From Rhodococcus sp. 105337 (GTDB lineage Bacteria > Actinomycetota > Actinomycetes > Mycobacteriales > Mycobacteriaceae), in the NCBI RefSeq assembly GCF_012844225.1, contig NZ_JABAGQ010000015.1, positions 1 to 64,000 on the forward strand: a DNA stretch of 64,000 nucleotides, written 5' to 3'. Below the pieces are notes generated by a model. That model had not been told where the DNA came from. It saw only the letters and a list, made by a program, of their open reading frames with translations, and made no database searches. Position 1 is the stretch's first letter. The number at the start of each line of letters is the position of its first letter. Both the position numbers and the translations under genes were made by a program. Of the stretch, positions 20,137-29,294 are shown in pieces.

Positions 20137-20178
20137 CCGGGTGGATCCGCAGTCCGTCGTGGAGGTGGGTCCACCCGG
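20137..20178. terminator. Possible hairpin between glgP and dinG
   Basis: A 9-bp inverted repeat (20137-20145 with 20170-20178) with a 24-base loop lies between the convergent glgP and dinG stops. The position suits a shared terminator. The long loop and missing T run make it weak. Confidence 0.4.
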
Positions 20179-20182
20179 GCTG

Positions 20183-22210
20183 TCAGCTGCGCAGCCGGGT
20201 CAATGCCTTGCGCACGACCTCAGGATCCGTCGTCTCCCAGAACGGCGGAAGTGACGCGCGCAGGTAACCGCCGTAGCGCGCGGTGGCGAGCCGCGAATCG
20301 AGTACGGCGATGACGCCGCGGTCGTCGGTACTGCGCAGCAGGCGGCCAACCCCCTGCGCGAGGAGCAACGCCGCGTGGGTGGCGGCGACCGCCATGAAGC
20401 CGTTACCGCCGCGGGCTTCGACCGCCCGCTGCCGCGCGACGAGCAACGGATCGTCCGGACGGGGAAACGGAATGCGGTCGATGATCACGAGCGACAGCGA
20501 CGGCCCGGGAACGTCGACGCCCTGCCACAGGGACAGGGTGCCGAACAGGCTGGTCGGCTCGTCGGCGGCGAACTTCTCGACGAGTGCGCCGGTCGCGTCG
20601 TCGCCCTGGCACAGTATCGGGGTGTCGACGCGTTCACGCAGTGCCTCGGCGGCCGCCTTCGCCGCTCGCATCGACGAAAACAGGCCGAGGGTGCGCCCGC
20701 CGGCCGCGGTGACGAGTTCGGTGATCTCGTCGAGGTGGCTCGGAGGCATGCCCTCGCGGCCCGGCGGCGGTAGTTTCTTCGCGACGTAGAGGATGCCGGA
20801 CTTTTCGTGGTCGAACGGGGATCCGACATCGATCCCGTTCCACTTCAGGGCGCCGGTGTCGGACGGCGGTTCCGCCCCGGACGCCGACGTGGTGTCGCTG
20901 CGGACGGCAGCCTGCGGCGGAAGACCCCAATCGATGGCGAGGCCGTCGAACGACCCACCGACGGTCAAGGTCGCGGACGTGAGGACGACGGTGGACTCGC
21001 CGAAGAGCTTGGAGCGCAGCAAGCCGCCCACCGACAGCGGCGCCATCCGGACCGTGCGGCGGGCAACACCGCGGAACTCGTCGGCCGCGAGCCACACCAC
21101 GTCCTTGCGCTGCGACGGATCGGGCTCGTCGAATGCCGTGAGGATGCGCACCGCGCAATCGTGGACGTCGTCGATCTCGGCGAGTGCCTGGTTGCGGGCT
21201 GCGGCGGCTTCGGGATCCATGCCCGGTTTGGGCGAGCCGATCGAGGTATGCACCGCCCATGCGGCGTCGCGGACTGCTGCCAATGCGGCACCGGCGCCGT
21301 CGGGCACGGCGTCCCACCGGCCGGGAGGAAGCTCGTCGAGCAACGAGTCCCAGTTCTCCGCGGCGCCCTCGAGGCGGTCGACCTCCTCGTCGCCGGCCAG
21401 TTTGAGGCAGCGCCGCGCAGCGGCGGACACCGTGCTGCCCGACAGTTCGGCGGTGGCGACCCCGGTGACCCGGTCCACGAGTTCGTGGGCCTCGTCGACA
21501 ACCACCACGTCGTGTTCGGGGAGGATCTGGATTCCGGTGATCGCGTCGATCGCGAGGAGCGCGTGGTTGGTGACGACGACGTCGACCTGCGCCGCTTCGG
21601 CTCGGGCGATCTCGGCGAAGCAATCGTCGCCCACCGGGCACCGCGATTTGCCGAGGCACTCGCGCGCCGTGACGCTGACCTGACGCCAGGCCTGATCGGA
21701 CACGCCGGGGGTCAGGTCGTCGCGGTCGCCGGTCTCCGTATCCGAGGACCACTCGGTGACCCGGCGCACCTCGCGTCCGATCCGCGACAGCGTGAAGGCG
21801 TCGAACAGACCGGTGTCCGGGGGTTCTTCCGCCAGACCGGTATTGATCTTGTTGAGGCACAGGTAGTTGCCGCGGCCCTTGAGGATCGCGAAGCGAGGAG
21901 GGCGGCCGAGCGACTCGGTGAGGGCCTTCGCCAGTCGCGGCAGGTCACGTTCGACGAGCTGCCGCTGCAATGCGATGGTGGCGGTGGAGACGACGACCGT
22001 GCGACCCGTGCGGACCGCATATCGGATGCTCGGAACGAGATATGCGAGGGACTTGCCGGTGCCCGTGCCGGCCTGCACGGCGAGGTGCTCACCGGTGTCG
22101 ATGCTGTGCGCCACCGCCGACGCCATGGTCAGCTGATTCCGTCGTTCCTTGCCGCCCAGCGCGTGTACCGCGGTTCGTAACAGCTCGGGCACTTCGGGAA
22201 GATCGGGCAC
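20183..22210 (-). CDS. dinG: DinG/XPD-family ATP-dependent DNA helicase
   Basis: A superfamily 2 helicase of 675 residues related to DinG and XPD, moving 5' to 3' on single-stranded DNA and linked to R-loop and replication-fork repair. Motif I is AGTGTGKSLAYLVP (residue 41 on), motif II VVVDEAHELVD. Four cysteines fitting the iron-sulfur cluster occur at YLCLNK and CLGKSRCPVGDDC. The C-terminal motifs (LFGTLSLWQGVDVPG and QGVGRLLRS) are intact. GTG 22210 gives MPDLPEVPELLRTAV. It corresponds to Rv1329c and lies just downstream of pncB on the same strand with a 64-base gap. Confidence 0.9.
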   Translation of the reverse strand: MPDLPEVPELLRTAVHALGGKERRNQLTMASAVAHSIDTGEHLAVQAGTGTGKSLAYLVPSIRYAVRTGRTVVVSTATIALQRQLVERDLPRLAKALTESLGRPPRFAILKGRGNYLCLNKINTGLAEEPPDTGLFDAFTLSRIGREVRRVTEWSSDTETGDRDDLTPGVSDQAWRQVSVTARECLGKSRCPVGDDCFAEIARAEAAQVDVVVTNHALLAIDAITGIQILPEHDVVVVDEAHELVDRVTGVATAELSGSTVSAAARRCLKLAGDEEVDRLEGAAENWDSLLDELPPGRWDAVPDGAGAALAAVRDAAWAVHTSIGSPKPGMDPEAAAARNQALAEIDDVHDCAVRILTAFDEPDPSQRKDVVWLAADEFRGVARRTVRMAPLSVGGLLRSKLFGESTVVLTSATLTVGGSFDGLAIDWGLPPQAAVRSDTTSASGAEPPSDTGALKWNGIDVGSPFDHEKSGILYVAKKLPPPGREGMPPSHLDEITELVTAAGGRTLGLFSSMRAAKAAAEALRERVDTPILCQGDDATGALVEKFAADEPTSLFGTLSLWQGVDVPGPSLSLVIIDRIPFPRPDDPLLVARQRAVEARGGNGFMAVAATHAALLLAQGVGRLLRSTDDRGVIAVLDSRLATARYGGYLRASLPPFWETTDPEVVRKALTRLRS

Positions 22211-22274
22211 CCGTCAAGGGTAGCGGGAGGCACCGTCACGTTCCGGTGCCTACCCGCGCGGCTTCGCGGCCGCG

Positions 22275-23606
22275 TCACCCCGCCCGGACGAAGCGGGTCG
22301 GGATCGCCGGATCTCCCGCCGACAGCGTCATGCCCTCCCACGGCAGGCTCACCATGCCCTGGGCGAGGAACCGGCGGCTCTCCTCGAGTGTCGGCAGATC
22401 ACTGACCGGCCGGCCGCCGCGCACCAGCGGAATCGTCAGGTCCTGGACCACGGATCCGTCGCCGTCGGGTACCCGGTCCAGGTGCGCCGGGTAGACGACC
22501 TCCTCGACGAGGGTCCCGCTGCGCCGCGCGTACCGGACCGCCTTCTTCGCGCCGCCGCGCGACTCCTTCGCCGCGCTGCGCTTCTCGACGGGGATCCCCG
22601 CCACCTCCACGAGCTTGTAGACCATCCCGGCCGTCGGCGCTCCCGAGCCGGTCACCACGGAGGTTCCGACCCCGTACGCATCCACGGGCTCGGCGCGCAG
22701 GCCCGCGATCCCGTACTCGTCCAGATCTCCCGACATCACGATCTGGGTACCGGTCGCGCCCAGGCCGTCGAGCTGAGCGCGGACCTGGCGGGCCAGCACG
22801 CCGAGGTCACCGGAGTCGATACGCACCGCACCGAGGCCGGTCCCCGCGACCTCGATGGCAGTGTTCACACCGGCCGTGATGTCGTAGGTGTCCACCAGCA
22901 GCGTGGTGTCCACGCCGAGGGTCTCGACCTGGCTGCGGAAAGCCGACGCCTCGTCGCGGCCGGCGGAGGTGGTGTGCAGCAAGGTGAACGCGTGCGCCGC
23001 GGTGCCCGCGGCGGGGATCCCGAACCGGCGGGCGGCCTCGAGGTTGGACGTCGAATCGAAGCCGGCCAGGTAAGCGGCGCGTGTCGCGGCTACCGCAGCC
23101 TCCTCGTGGGTGCGTCGAGACCCCATCTCGATCAGGGTGCGCCCGTCGGCGACGCTGACCATGCGGGCCGCTGCGGACGCCACGGCGCTGTCGTGATTGA
23201 AGATCGACAACGCGAGTGTTTCGAGCAGCACACACTCGGCGAACGTCCCGCTCACCGACAGGATCGGGGAGCCGGGGAAGTAGAAATCGCCTTCGCGGTA
23301 TCCGTCGATGTCGCCGGAGAAGCGGAAATTGCGCAGCCACTCGACGGTGTCGGGCGCAAGAAACTCCGACACGGATGCCAGTTCGTCGTCCCCGAACGAG
23401 AACGTGGCGAGCGCGTCGAGCAGACGGCCCGTGCCGGCGACGACGCCGTATCGGCGACCGTTGGGCAAGCGCCGGGCGAACACCTCGAACACGCACGGAC
23501 GATCGCCGGACCCGTCGGCCAGCGAGGCCTCGAGCATCGTCAATTCGTACTTGTCGGTGAACAGTGCGGTGCTGCCGTGAATCGCAGCGGCGGTGGCTTC
23601 GGACAC
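22275..23606 (-). CDS. pncB: Nicotinate phosphoribosyltransferase
   Basis: Salvages nicotinic acid to nicotinate mononucleotide in NAD synthesis. The 443-residue product has [17 protein letters not shown] near the start, the [19 protein letters not shown] block, the PRPP-site region [16 protein letters not shown]-like (here [15 protein letters not shown]), and [19 protein letters not shown] 23606 is chosen because the family N-terminus begins there; the open frame continues upstream to 24566 but overlaps the divergent clpS gene and lacks family sequence. It is the Rv1330c (pncB1) counterpart. The pncB and clpS starts are 69 bases apart. Confidence 0.92.
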   Translation of the reverse strand: MSEATAAAIHGSTALFTDKYELTMLEASLADGSGDRPCVFEVFARRLPNGRRYGVVAGTGRLLDALATFSFGDDELASVSEFLAPDTVEWLRNFRFSGDIDGYREGDFYFPGSPILSVSGTFAECVLLETLALSIFNHDSAVASAAARMVSVADGRTLIEMGSRRTHEEAAVAATRAAYLAGFDSTSNLEAARRFGIPAAGTAAHAFTLLHTTSAGRDEASAFRSQVETLGVDTTLLVDTYDITAGVNTAIEVAGTGLGAVRIDSGDLGVLARQVRAQLDGLGATGTQIVMSGDLDEYGIAGLRAEPVDAYGVGTSVVTGSGAPTAGMVYKLVEVAGIPVEKRSAAKESRGGAKKAVRYARRSGTLVEEVVYPAHLDRVPDGDGSVVQDLTIPLVRGGRPVSDLPTLEESRRFLAQGMVSLPWEGMTLSAGDPAIPTRFVRAG

Positions 23607-23675
23607 CCGAACACTGTAGATCGAGGACTCGGCGGCGGGTTTTTCGGCGCGCGCGAACGCCGTACCCTGGACCGC

Positions 23676-24008
23676 ATGGTGCCGGGTTCCACGACAGTTC
23701 GTTTCGACGTCCGCGCAATGGCGGGGCAGGCCGTCCCGGCCGAGGCCGAGCAGGTCCAGGAGACCGAATCCGTCGACCGGCCGTGGGTCACCGTCGTCTG
23801 GGACGATCCGGTCAACCTCATGCACTACGTGACGTTCATATTCCAGAAGCTGTTCGGGTACAGCAAGGCCAAGGCCACGGAATTGATGCTCGAGGTACAC
23901 AACGAGGGTAAGGCGGTCGTCTCGAGTGGCTCGCGTGACAAGATGGAGCACGACGTGCAGCGTCTCCATGCCGCCGGCTTGTGGGCGACCATGCAACGGG
24001 ACGAATGA
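23676..24008 (+). CDS. clpS: ATP-dependent Clp protease adaptor ClpS
   Basis: N-end-rule adaptor that delivers substrates with destabilising N-termini to ClpC/ClpP. The 110-residue protein has a disordered N-terminal tail and a compact ClpS core: [20 protein letters not shown] holds the aspartate/asparagine of the residue-binding pocket, and [13 protein letters not shown] the conserved histidine. ATG 23676 is used; ATG 23718 (MAGQAVPAE) would shorten the flexible tail only. It is the Rv1331 homologue, followed 27 bases later by the DUF2017 gene, with which it is always paired in mycobacteria. Confidence 0.92.
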   Translation: MVPGSTTVRFDVRAMAGQAVPAEAEQVQETESVDRPWVTVVWDDPVNLMHYVTFIFQKLFGYSKAKATELMLEVHNEGKAVVSSGSRDKMEHDVQRLHAAGLWATMQRDE

Positions 24009-24035
24009 CCCCAGCCTCAGGAGGACCCGACCGAC

Positions 24036-24614
24036 GTGCGGCCGTGGATCAGGAAGAACTCGCTCAGCGGACCGAAGCTTCGCTCGGAGATGGATGCCCA
24101 CGAGGCATCGGTCCTCAGATCGCTCGTCGCCTCGGTCCTCGGGATGCTCGAGGATCGGGCCGGCCAGGCGCCGCAGGACGACCTCGCTCAGCTGACCGGC
24201 TTGCGCACCGGTAACGCCACGCCACCGGACAACCCGGCAGTGCGACGGCTGCTTCCCGACTTCCATCGGCTCGAGCAGGACTCGGCACAGCACGCCGACG
24301 ACGAGTCTGCCGACCTCAACGGAGCGATGCGCAGCCTCCACGAACCGGACATCATCGACGCGAAACTCGCAGCGGGAGCAATGATCCTGCGCACGGTTCC
24401 GGAGACCGGCGGTCGCGTGGTCCTGACTCCCGAACAGGCCGAATCCTGGCTGTACGCACTCAACGACGTGCGCCTGGCGCTCGGCGCAACACTCGACATC
24501 GACGACGACACCCCCGAGGTGCTCGACGACGACGACCCGCGTGCGCCGCACCTCGACGTCTACCACTGGCTCACCTGGGTGCAGGATTCGCTCGTGCAGG
24601 CCCTTCAGCCATGA
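24036..24614 (+). CDS. DUF2017 protein (Rv1332-like)
   Basis: A 192-residue acidic protein of the DUF2017 family, function unknown but consistently encoded beside clpS. It is mostly alpha-helical with no signal peptide or membrane segment. Conserved features include MRPWIRKNSL at the start, the central NPAVRRLLPDF, and the C-terminal WLYALNDVRLALGATLDI and VYHWLTWVQDSLVQAL. GTG 24036 has a perfect AGGAGG 11 bases upstream. The stop overlaps the ATG of the next gene (ATGA), so translation is coupled. A role in Clp-dependent proteolysis is plausible from context only. Confidence 0.85.
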   Translation: MRPWIRKNSLSGPKLRSEMDAHEASVLRSLVASVLGMLEDRAGQAPQDDLAQLTGLRTGNATPPDNPAVRRLLPDFHRLEQDSAQHADDESADLNGAMRSLHEPDIIDAKLAAGAMILRTVPETGGRVVLTPEQAESWLYALNDVRLALGATLDIDDDTPEVLDDDDPRAPHLDVYHWLTWVQDSLVQALQP

Positions 24615-25705
24615 CCGTCGCCGGGCCCACCGACTCGATTCTCGACGTGAGCGGTCTGCGCGTGGGGCACTGGCAGGCTCTCGACACCGACGTCCGCCTC
24701 GCGGACGGGGACACCCCGGGCAGCGGATCCGCCACCGGATGCACGGTCGTGCTCGCCGAGCCGTCTGCGGTTGCGTCCGTGGACGTGCGTGGCGGGGGAC
24801 CGGGTACCCGGGAAACGGACCTGCTCGATCCCAGCCATTCGGTTCAGCGGGTCGATGCGGTACTGCTCACCGGAGGCAGCGCGTACGGACTGGCCGCCGC
24901 GGACGGCGTCATGCGTTTCCTGGAAGAGCACGGCCGCGGCATCCCCATGGGTTCGCCCGGTGCGGTGGTGCCCATCGTCCCGGCCGCCGTGATCTTCGAT
25001 CTCCTGGTCGGAGAGTGGGACGTCCGCCCGGATGCCGCCGGCGGCTATGCGGCCGCTGCCGCTGCGGGGGAGTCGTCGCTGCTGCGGGGAAGTGTCGGTG
25101 CGGGGACCGGCGCCCGGGCGGGTGTGCTCAAAGGCGGGGTCGGTTCAGCGAGCGTATACATCACCGACGGACCGGCCGCCGGAGTGACGGTGGCCGCACT
25201 CATGGTCGCGAACCCCGTCGGTTCCGTGTTCGATCCCGACACCGGCCTGCTCTGGGGGGTGGGACCCACCCGGGCCGCAGAACTGGGAATGACCGCGCCT
25301 ACGGAGTCCGAGATCGCGGCGGCGCGTGCCCTGGGAGAGAAGCGCACCGTCCTGAACACCACGATCGGGGTGGTGGCGACCGACGCACCGCTGTCCAAGG
25401 CAGCGTGCCAGCGGGTCGCGGTCGCCGGGCACGACGGACTCGGCCGCGCGATACGCCCCGCCCACTCGCCGCTGGACGGCGACACGATCTTCGCTCTCGC
25501 CACCGGTACGGCGCATCTGCCGGACAACCCCGGCGTTGCGGACGCGTTCGCCTCCGAACTGCCCGTGCTCGCCGCCGTGGGCGCTGCCGCTGCCGAGGTG
25601 GTCGAACGTGCCATCGTCGATGCTGTGCTCGCGGCGACGGGAGTCGCCGGAATCCCGTCGTACCGCGACGTCTTCCCCTCCGTGTTCCGCTCGTCGATGT
25701 CCTGA
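24611..25705 (+). CDS. P1-family self-processing aminopeptidase/amidase (DmpA/NylC type)
   Basis: An N-terminal-nucleophile hydrolase of the P1 (DmpA, NylC, BapA) family, 364 residues, the Rv1333 counterpart. Members cleave themselves to expose a Ser or Thr that attacks amide bonds. Here VLNTTIGVVATDA (about residue 255) offers an Asn-Thr processing site like NylC rather than the Gly-Ser of DmpA. The family block LLTGGSAYGLAAADGVMRFLEE is present, as is the glycine-rich GSVGAGTGARAG. There is no signal peptide, so it acts in the cytoplasm. Physiological substrate is unknown. It overlaps the DUF2017 gene by four bases and is followed by the rhomboid gene. Confidence 0.85.
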   Translation: MTVAGPTDSILDVSGLRVGHWQALDTDVRLADGDTPGSGSATGCTVVLAEPSAVASVDVRGGGPGTRETDLLDPSHSVQRVDAVLLTGGSAYGLAAADGVMRFLEEHGRGIPMGSPGAVVPIVPAAVIFDLLVGEWDVRPDAAGGYAAAAAAGESSLLRGSVGAGTGARAGVLKGGVGSASVYITDGPAAGVTVAALMVANPVGSVFDPDTGLLWGVGPTRAAELGMTAPTESEIAAARALGEKRTVLNTTIGVVATDAPLSKAACQRVAVAGHDGLGRAIRPAHSPLDGDTIFALATGTAHLPDNPGVADAFASELPVLAAVGAAAAEVVERAIVDAVLAATGVAGIPSYRDVFPSVFRSSMS

Positions 25706-25732
25706 TCCGGCCGAGAGGGCCACAATGGAGTC

Positions 25733-26359
25733 ATGACCACCCCGACCGGTACCGGCACCGACTCCACGCACAGGCCGATCTGGCAGCGCGCCGCGCTGTG
25801 GACCGGCGGTTTCGTTGTCCTCCTCTACGGGATCGAATTCGCCGACGTCGTCCTGCCCGCCGACCTCGATGCGGCCGGAGTGGAACCCCGCACCGGTGAC
25901 GGACTGTGGGGGATCCTGTTCGCACCGATCCTGCACGCCGACTGGGCGCACCTGACCGCGAACACCGTGCCCGCGCTCGTGCTCGGGTTTCTCGTGATGC
26001 TCTCCGGAATCGGCCGGGGGATCGCGGCGACGGCGATCATCTGGCTCGTCGGCGGAATCGGCACGTGGCTGTTCGCCGGGTCCGGCGAGAACCACATCGG
26101 GGCCTCGACACTGATCTTCGGGTGGCTCACGTACCTGATCGTGCGCGGAATCTTCACGCGCAAAGCAGGACAGATCCTCCTCGGCGTCGTCGTGCTGTTC
26201 CTCTACGGCGGGATGCTGTGGGGCGTACTCCCGAGCGAGCCGTGGATCTCGTGGCAAGGGCATCTGTTCGGGGCGCTCGGCGGTATCCTCGCCGCCTGGA
26301 TTCTGTCCTCCGCGGGCCGCACGACACGCAGGACCACGACCGTGCCTCCGCTGCGCTGA
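25733..26359 (+). CDS. Rhomboid family intramembrane serine protease
   Basis: A 208-residue membrane protein with about six transmembrane helices. The catalytic serine is in HIGASTLIFG (G-x-S) at about residue 124, and the histidine in WQGHLFGALGG near residue 181. The HxxxN-type segment ADWAHLTANT supplies the oxyanion-hole residues. It matches Rv1337. The first 18 residues are polar and cytoplasmic. In M. tuberculosis the mec-cysO-cysM genes precede and murI follows this gene; both are missing here, so the rhomboid gene sits directly between the P1 peptidase and the phosphodiesterase genes. Confidence 0.88.
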   Translation: MTTPTGTGTDSTHRPIWQRAALWTGGFVVLLYGIEFADVVLPADLDAAGVEPRTGDGLWGILFAPILHADWAHLTANTVPALVLGFLVMLSGIGRGIAATAIIWLVGGIGTWLFAGSGENHIGASTLIFGWLTYLIVRGIFTRKAGQILLGVVVLFLYGGMLWGVLPSEPWISWQGHLFGALGGILAAWILSSAGRTTRRTTTVPPLR

Positions 26360-26480
26360 CCCCGGGCCTCCCCTCGCAGGTTGTTCACTCGGAGGCCTGC
26401 GCGTCACAGCTTTGTCGCAACTGTGAGTCTGCGCCTGAAATGACGCATTGGCTTCATCACAGGGCGTCCGGCATGGCAGC

Positions 26481-27251
26481 ATGACGGGTATGCGCATGAC
26501 CGTTCTGGGGTGCTCCGGCAGTGTGGCCGGGCCGGATTCCGCCGCATCCGGATACCTGCTGACCGCACCGGACACCCCGCCTCTGGTCATCGATTTCGGT
26601 CCCGGCGTCCTCGGCGCACTACAGCGTCACGCGGATCCCGGTGAAGTCTCGGTTCTGTTGTCGCACCTGCATGCCGACCACTGCCTGGATCTGCCGGGCC
26701 TGCTGGTGTGGCGTCGCTACTCCCCGAATCCTCCGAACGGCCGGACTCTCGTGTACGGCCCCAGCGGTACGGCGTGCCGGATCGGTGTCGCCTCGGCCGA
26801 GGTCGCCGGCGACACGGACGACGTGAGCGACACCCTCGACGTGCGAACCATCGTCGAGGGAGAACCGATCCGTTTCGGAGCGCTCGAGATCACGCCCGCC
26901 CGGATGCAGCACCCGCCGGAGGCCTACGGATTCCGGATCACCAGCGATTCCGGGCGCACGATGGTCTATACGGGAGACACCGGCATGTGTGATGCCGTGG
27001 TCGATCTCGCACGCGGTGCCGATGTTCTGCTCTCCGAAGCATCGTGGACCCATGAGCCGGGGGAGCGCCCGCCGGGAATCCATCTGTCCGGCACCGAAGC
27101 CGGACAGATCGCCACCCGAGCGGGTGTCGGAGAACTGCTCCTGACCCATATTCCGCCCTGGACATCGCGCGAAGACGTCATCGCCGAGGCGAAGGCCGAA
27201 TACTCGGGCCCGGTCCACGCGGTGTCCGCAGGCGACGTCTACCGCATCTGA
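26481..27251 (+). CDS. Metallo-beta-lactamase-fold phosphodiesterase (Rv1339-like)
   Basis: A 256-residue metallo-hydrolase. Zinc ligands are in [15 protein letters not shown] (HxHxDH, about residue 61), VYTGDTGMC, and the C-terminal [15 protein letters not shown]. It is very similar to M. tuberculosis Rv1339, reported as an atypical class II cAMP phosphodiesterase, and it sits in the same chromosomal block as the adenylate cyclase. A tRNase Z/RNase-like activity is the main alternative given the fold. Three nearby in-frame ATGs (26481, 26490, 26496) are all possible; the conserved part begins at [10 protein letters not shown]. It is followed by rph after 32 bases. Confidence 0.85.
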   Translation: MTGMRMTVLGCSGSVAGPDSAASGYLLTAPDTPPLVIDFGPGVLGALQRHADPGEVSVLLSHLHADHCLDLPGLLVWRRYSPNPPNGRTLVYGPSGTACRIGVASAEVAGDTDDVSDTLDVRTIVEGEPIRFGALEITPARMQHPPEAYGFRITSDSGRTMVYTGDTGMCDAVVDLARGADVLLSEASWTHEPGERPPGIHLSGTEAGQIATRAGVGELLLTHIPPWTSREDVIAEAKAEYSGPVHAVSAGDVYRI

Positions 27252-27283
27252 ACCGCCTCCCGTCATCGCCTAGGCTCGGGTGC

Positions 27284-28072
27284 GTGACGACACGAGAAGA
27301 CGGCAGGGCGGACGATCAACTCCGCGACATCCGCATCACCCGAGGGTTCACCAACCATCCGGCCGGATCGGTACTCGTCGAATTCGGGCAGACCCGGGTG
27401 ATGTGCACGGCGAGCGTCGAGGAGGGCGTGCCGCGCTGGCGTAAGGGCTCGGGACTCGGGTGGGTCACCGCCGAGTACGCGATGCTTCCGGCCTCCACGC
27501 ACACGCGTAACGGCCGCGAATCCGTCAAGGGCAAACTCGGCGGCCGCACCCAGGAGATCAGCCGGCTGGTGGGCCGCTCGCTCCGCGCCTGCATCGACCT
27601 CGCCGCGATCGGCGAGAACACCATCGCGATCGACTGCGACGTGCTGCAGGCCGACGGGGGAACCCGCACCGCTGCCGTCACGGGCGCATATGTCGCGCTG
27701 AGCGACGCGGTGACGTGGCTGCGCGCCGCCGGCCGTCTCGCCGACCCGCAGCCGATCTCGTGCCAGGTCGCCGCGGTGAGCGTGGGCGTCGTCGACGGCC
27801 GGGTTCGTCTCGACCTGCCGTACGAAGAGGATGTCCGCGCGGAGGTCGACATGAACGTCGTCGCCACCGACACGGGCACGCTCGTCGAGGTCCAAGGCAC
27901 CGGTGAAGGCGCGACCTTCCCGCGCTCGACGCTCGACAAGCTGCTCGATTCGGCCCTCTCCGGCATCGAAGAACTTTGCCGGATCCAGCGAGAGGTGCTC
28001 GCACAGCCGTATCCGGGTGTCCTCCCCGAGCCCGCGGTCGCCGACCACGGGAAGAAGAAGTTCGGGGTCTGA
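27284..28072 (+). CDS. rph: Ribonuclease PH
   Basis: A phosphorolytic 3'-5' exoribonuclease that trims tRNA 3' ends. The 262-residue length is normal. Hallmarks are [46 protein letters not shown] with the phosphate-binding arginines, and [21 protein letters not shown], containing the metal-binding acidic residues. GTG 27284 gives [19 protein letters not shown]. It corresponds to Rv1340 and ends one base before the rdgB start, so the two are one operon. Confidence 0.95.
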   Translation: MTTREDGRADDQLRDIRITRGFTNHPAGSVLVEFGQTRVMCTASVEEGVPRWRKGSGLGWVTAEYAMLPASTHTRNGRESVKGKLGGRTQEISRLVGRSLRACIDLAAIGENTIAIDCDVLQADGGTRTAAVTGAYVALSDAVTWLRAAGRLADPQPISCQVAAVSVGVVDGRVRLDLPYEEDVRAEVDMNVVATDTGTLVEVQGTGEGATFPRSTLDKLLDSALSGIEELCRIQREVLAQPYPGVLPEPAVADHGKKKFGV

Positions 28073-28073
28073 C

Positions 28074-28700
28074 ATGACCGTGCGAGTTCTCGTCGCCAGC
28101 CGCAACGCCAAGAAGCTCCGTGAACTGCAGCGGGTGCTCGACAGTGCGGGCATCGCCGGGATCGAACTGGTGGGACTCGACCAGGTCCCGCCGTTCCCGG
28201 AGGCACCGGAAACCGGTGCGACCTTCGAGCAGAACGCGGTCGCGAAGGCACGCGACGGCGCGGCCGCCACCGGTACGCCGTGTGTCGCGGACGACTCCGG
28301 CCTCGAAGTCGACGCGTTGCGCGGGATGCCCGGGGTCCTGTCGGCGCGGTGGAGCGGACGGCACGGCGACGACGACGCCAACACGGCGCTGCTTCTCGGC
28401 CAGCTTCAGGACACCCCCGACGAGCGTCGCGGCGCAGCCTTCGTTTCCGCCTGCGCGCTCGCCTTCCCCCCGGAAGACGGGGACATCGACGTAGCGGTCG
28501 TGCGAGGTGAATGGCGCGGCCGCATCGTGCGGGAACCGCGCGGGCAGAACGGGTTCGGCTATGATCCGATTTTCGTGCCCGAAGGTGAGGAGCGCACCGC
28601 GGCGGAACTCACCGCGGAGGAGAAGGACGCGTCGTCGCACCGGGGGCGTGCGCTCGCCCAACTCGTCCCGGCCCTGGCCGCGCTCGCCGCATCTCGATAG
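28074..28700 (+). CDS. rdgB: RdgB/HAM1 dITP/XTP pyrophosphatase
   Basis: House-cleaning nucleotidase that hydrolyses dITP, ITP and XTP to monophosphates so they are not built into DNA or RNA. The 208-residue protein carries VASRNAKKLRELQRVL at the N-terminus, TFEQNAVAKARDGA, the ADDSGLEVDALRGMPGV metal/active-site block, ARWSGRHGDDDAN, and GQNGFGYDPIFVPEG. ATG 28074 begins one base after the rph stop, in place of longer upstream frames. It matches Rv1341 and is closed by a 19-bp hairpin. Confidence 0.94.
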   Translation: MTVRVLVASRNAKKLRELQRVLDSAGIAGIELVGLDQVPPFPEAPETGATFEQNAVAKARDGAAATGTPCVADDSGLEVDALRGMPGVLSARWSGRHGDDDANTALLLGQLQDTPDERRGAAFVSACALAFPPEDGDIDVAVVRGEWRGRIVREPRGQNGFGYDPIFVPEGEERTAAELTAEEKDASSHRGRALAQLVPALAALAASR

Positions 28701-28793
28701 CGAGGTGGTCCGGCACCGCGGCGGCCGCACGTGCGGGACGGCATCGTGCCCGCGTGCGCCCCGGGAATCCCGGACGTGACCGACCGTCGACGA

Positions 28794-28837
28794 AGAACGA
28801 CACCTCGGACGTCAGTGAACGTCCGAGGTGTCGTTCT
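28794..28837. terminator. 19-bp bidirectional terminator between rdgB and the anti-sigma kinase gene
   Basis: A perfect 19-bp stem (28794-28812 with 28819-28837) with a 6-base loop. The minus-strand kinase stop codon (28812-28814) is inside it, so its right arm encodes the last residues of that protein. It is placed to stop both convergent transcripts. Confidence 0.85.
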
Positions 28838-29270
28838 CGTTCAGTGACCAGCGCATGTCGACGACGGTGCCCCCGGGCGAGCGGTCGACCGTCATCTCGG
28901 AGGTCAGGTTCCGAATCAGTGTCAGGCCATGGCCGCGGGAACGTCGAGACTCGTCGTCCGACGCGTCGTGCCAGATCCCGTGGTCGGTGACGAGCACGTG
29001 GAGTTGCCCGTCTGCTGGACGGTAGATCGCTTCGAAATCGAGTGTCGCTGCCGGGTCGCCCGGGGCGTAGGCATGCTCGACAGCATTGGCCAGTGCTTCG
29101 TAGCTGGCCAGAAGAATGTCCTGGCGACAATCGTCGTTCAGGGGCAGTTGCGCCAGCCAGCGACGCATGCTGCCACGGAGGAGTGCGATCTCGGATGGAT
29201 CGGCCCGCACACCCCGATGGCTGATGCCATCGGGGGTGAACGATGCGGGCTCGTCATAGGCGGACGACAT
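28812..29270 (-). CDS. RsbW-like anti-sigma factor serine kinase
   Basis: A 152-residue GHKL ATPase of the RsbW/SpoIIAB type, which binds a sigma factor and phosphorylates a STAS antagonist. The N-box is LLASYEALANAVEHAY (about residue 55), the G1 region VTDHGIWHD, and the G2 region RSRGHGLTLIRNL. It has no histidine phosphoacceptor domain, which fits a protein serine kinase. It lies 24 bases downstream of the STAS gene on the same strand, divergent from the phosphatase-kinase-regulator set. The sigma factor controlled is not encoded here. Other roles for GHKL proteins of this size are possible. Confidence 0.8.
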   Translation of the reverse strand: MSSAYDEPASFTPDGISHRGVRADPSEIALLRGSMRRWLAQLPLNDDCRQDILLASYEALANAVEHAYAPGDPAATLDFEAIYRPADGQLHVLVTDHGIWHDASDDESRRSRGHGLTLIRNLTSEMTVDRSPGGTVVDMRWSLNENDTSDVH

Positions 29271-29294
29271 GGGTTCCTCGGTTCGTCGATGCTG

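Noticed and set aside
17328-20174. A 948-codon minus-strand open frame opposite glgP
   Set aside because: Glycogen phosphorylase on the plus strand is unmistakable. In DNA this GC-rich the antisense frame stays open because stop codons are rare, and the translation has no family resemblance.
23607-24566. Upstream extension of the pncB frame
   Set aside because: It overlaps clpS and DUF2017 on the opposite strand and lacks phosphoribosyltransferase sequence before 23606.
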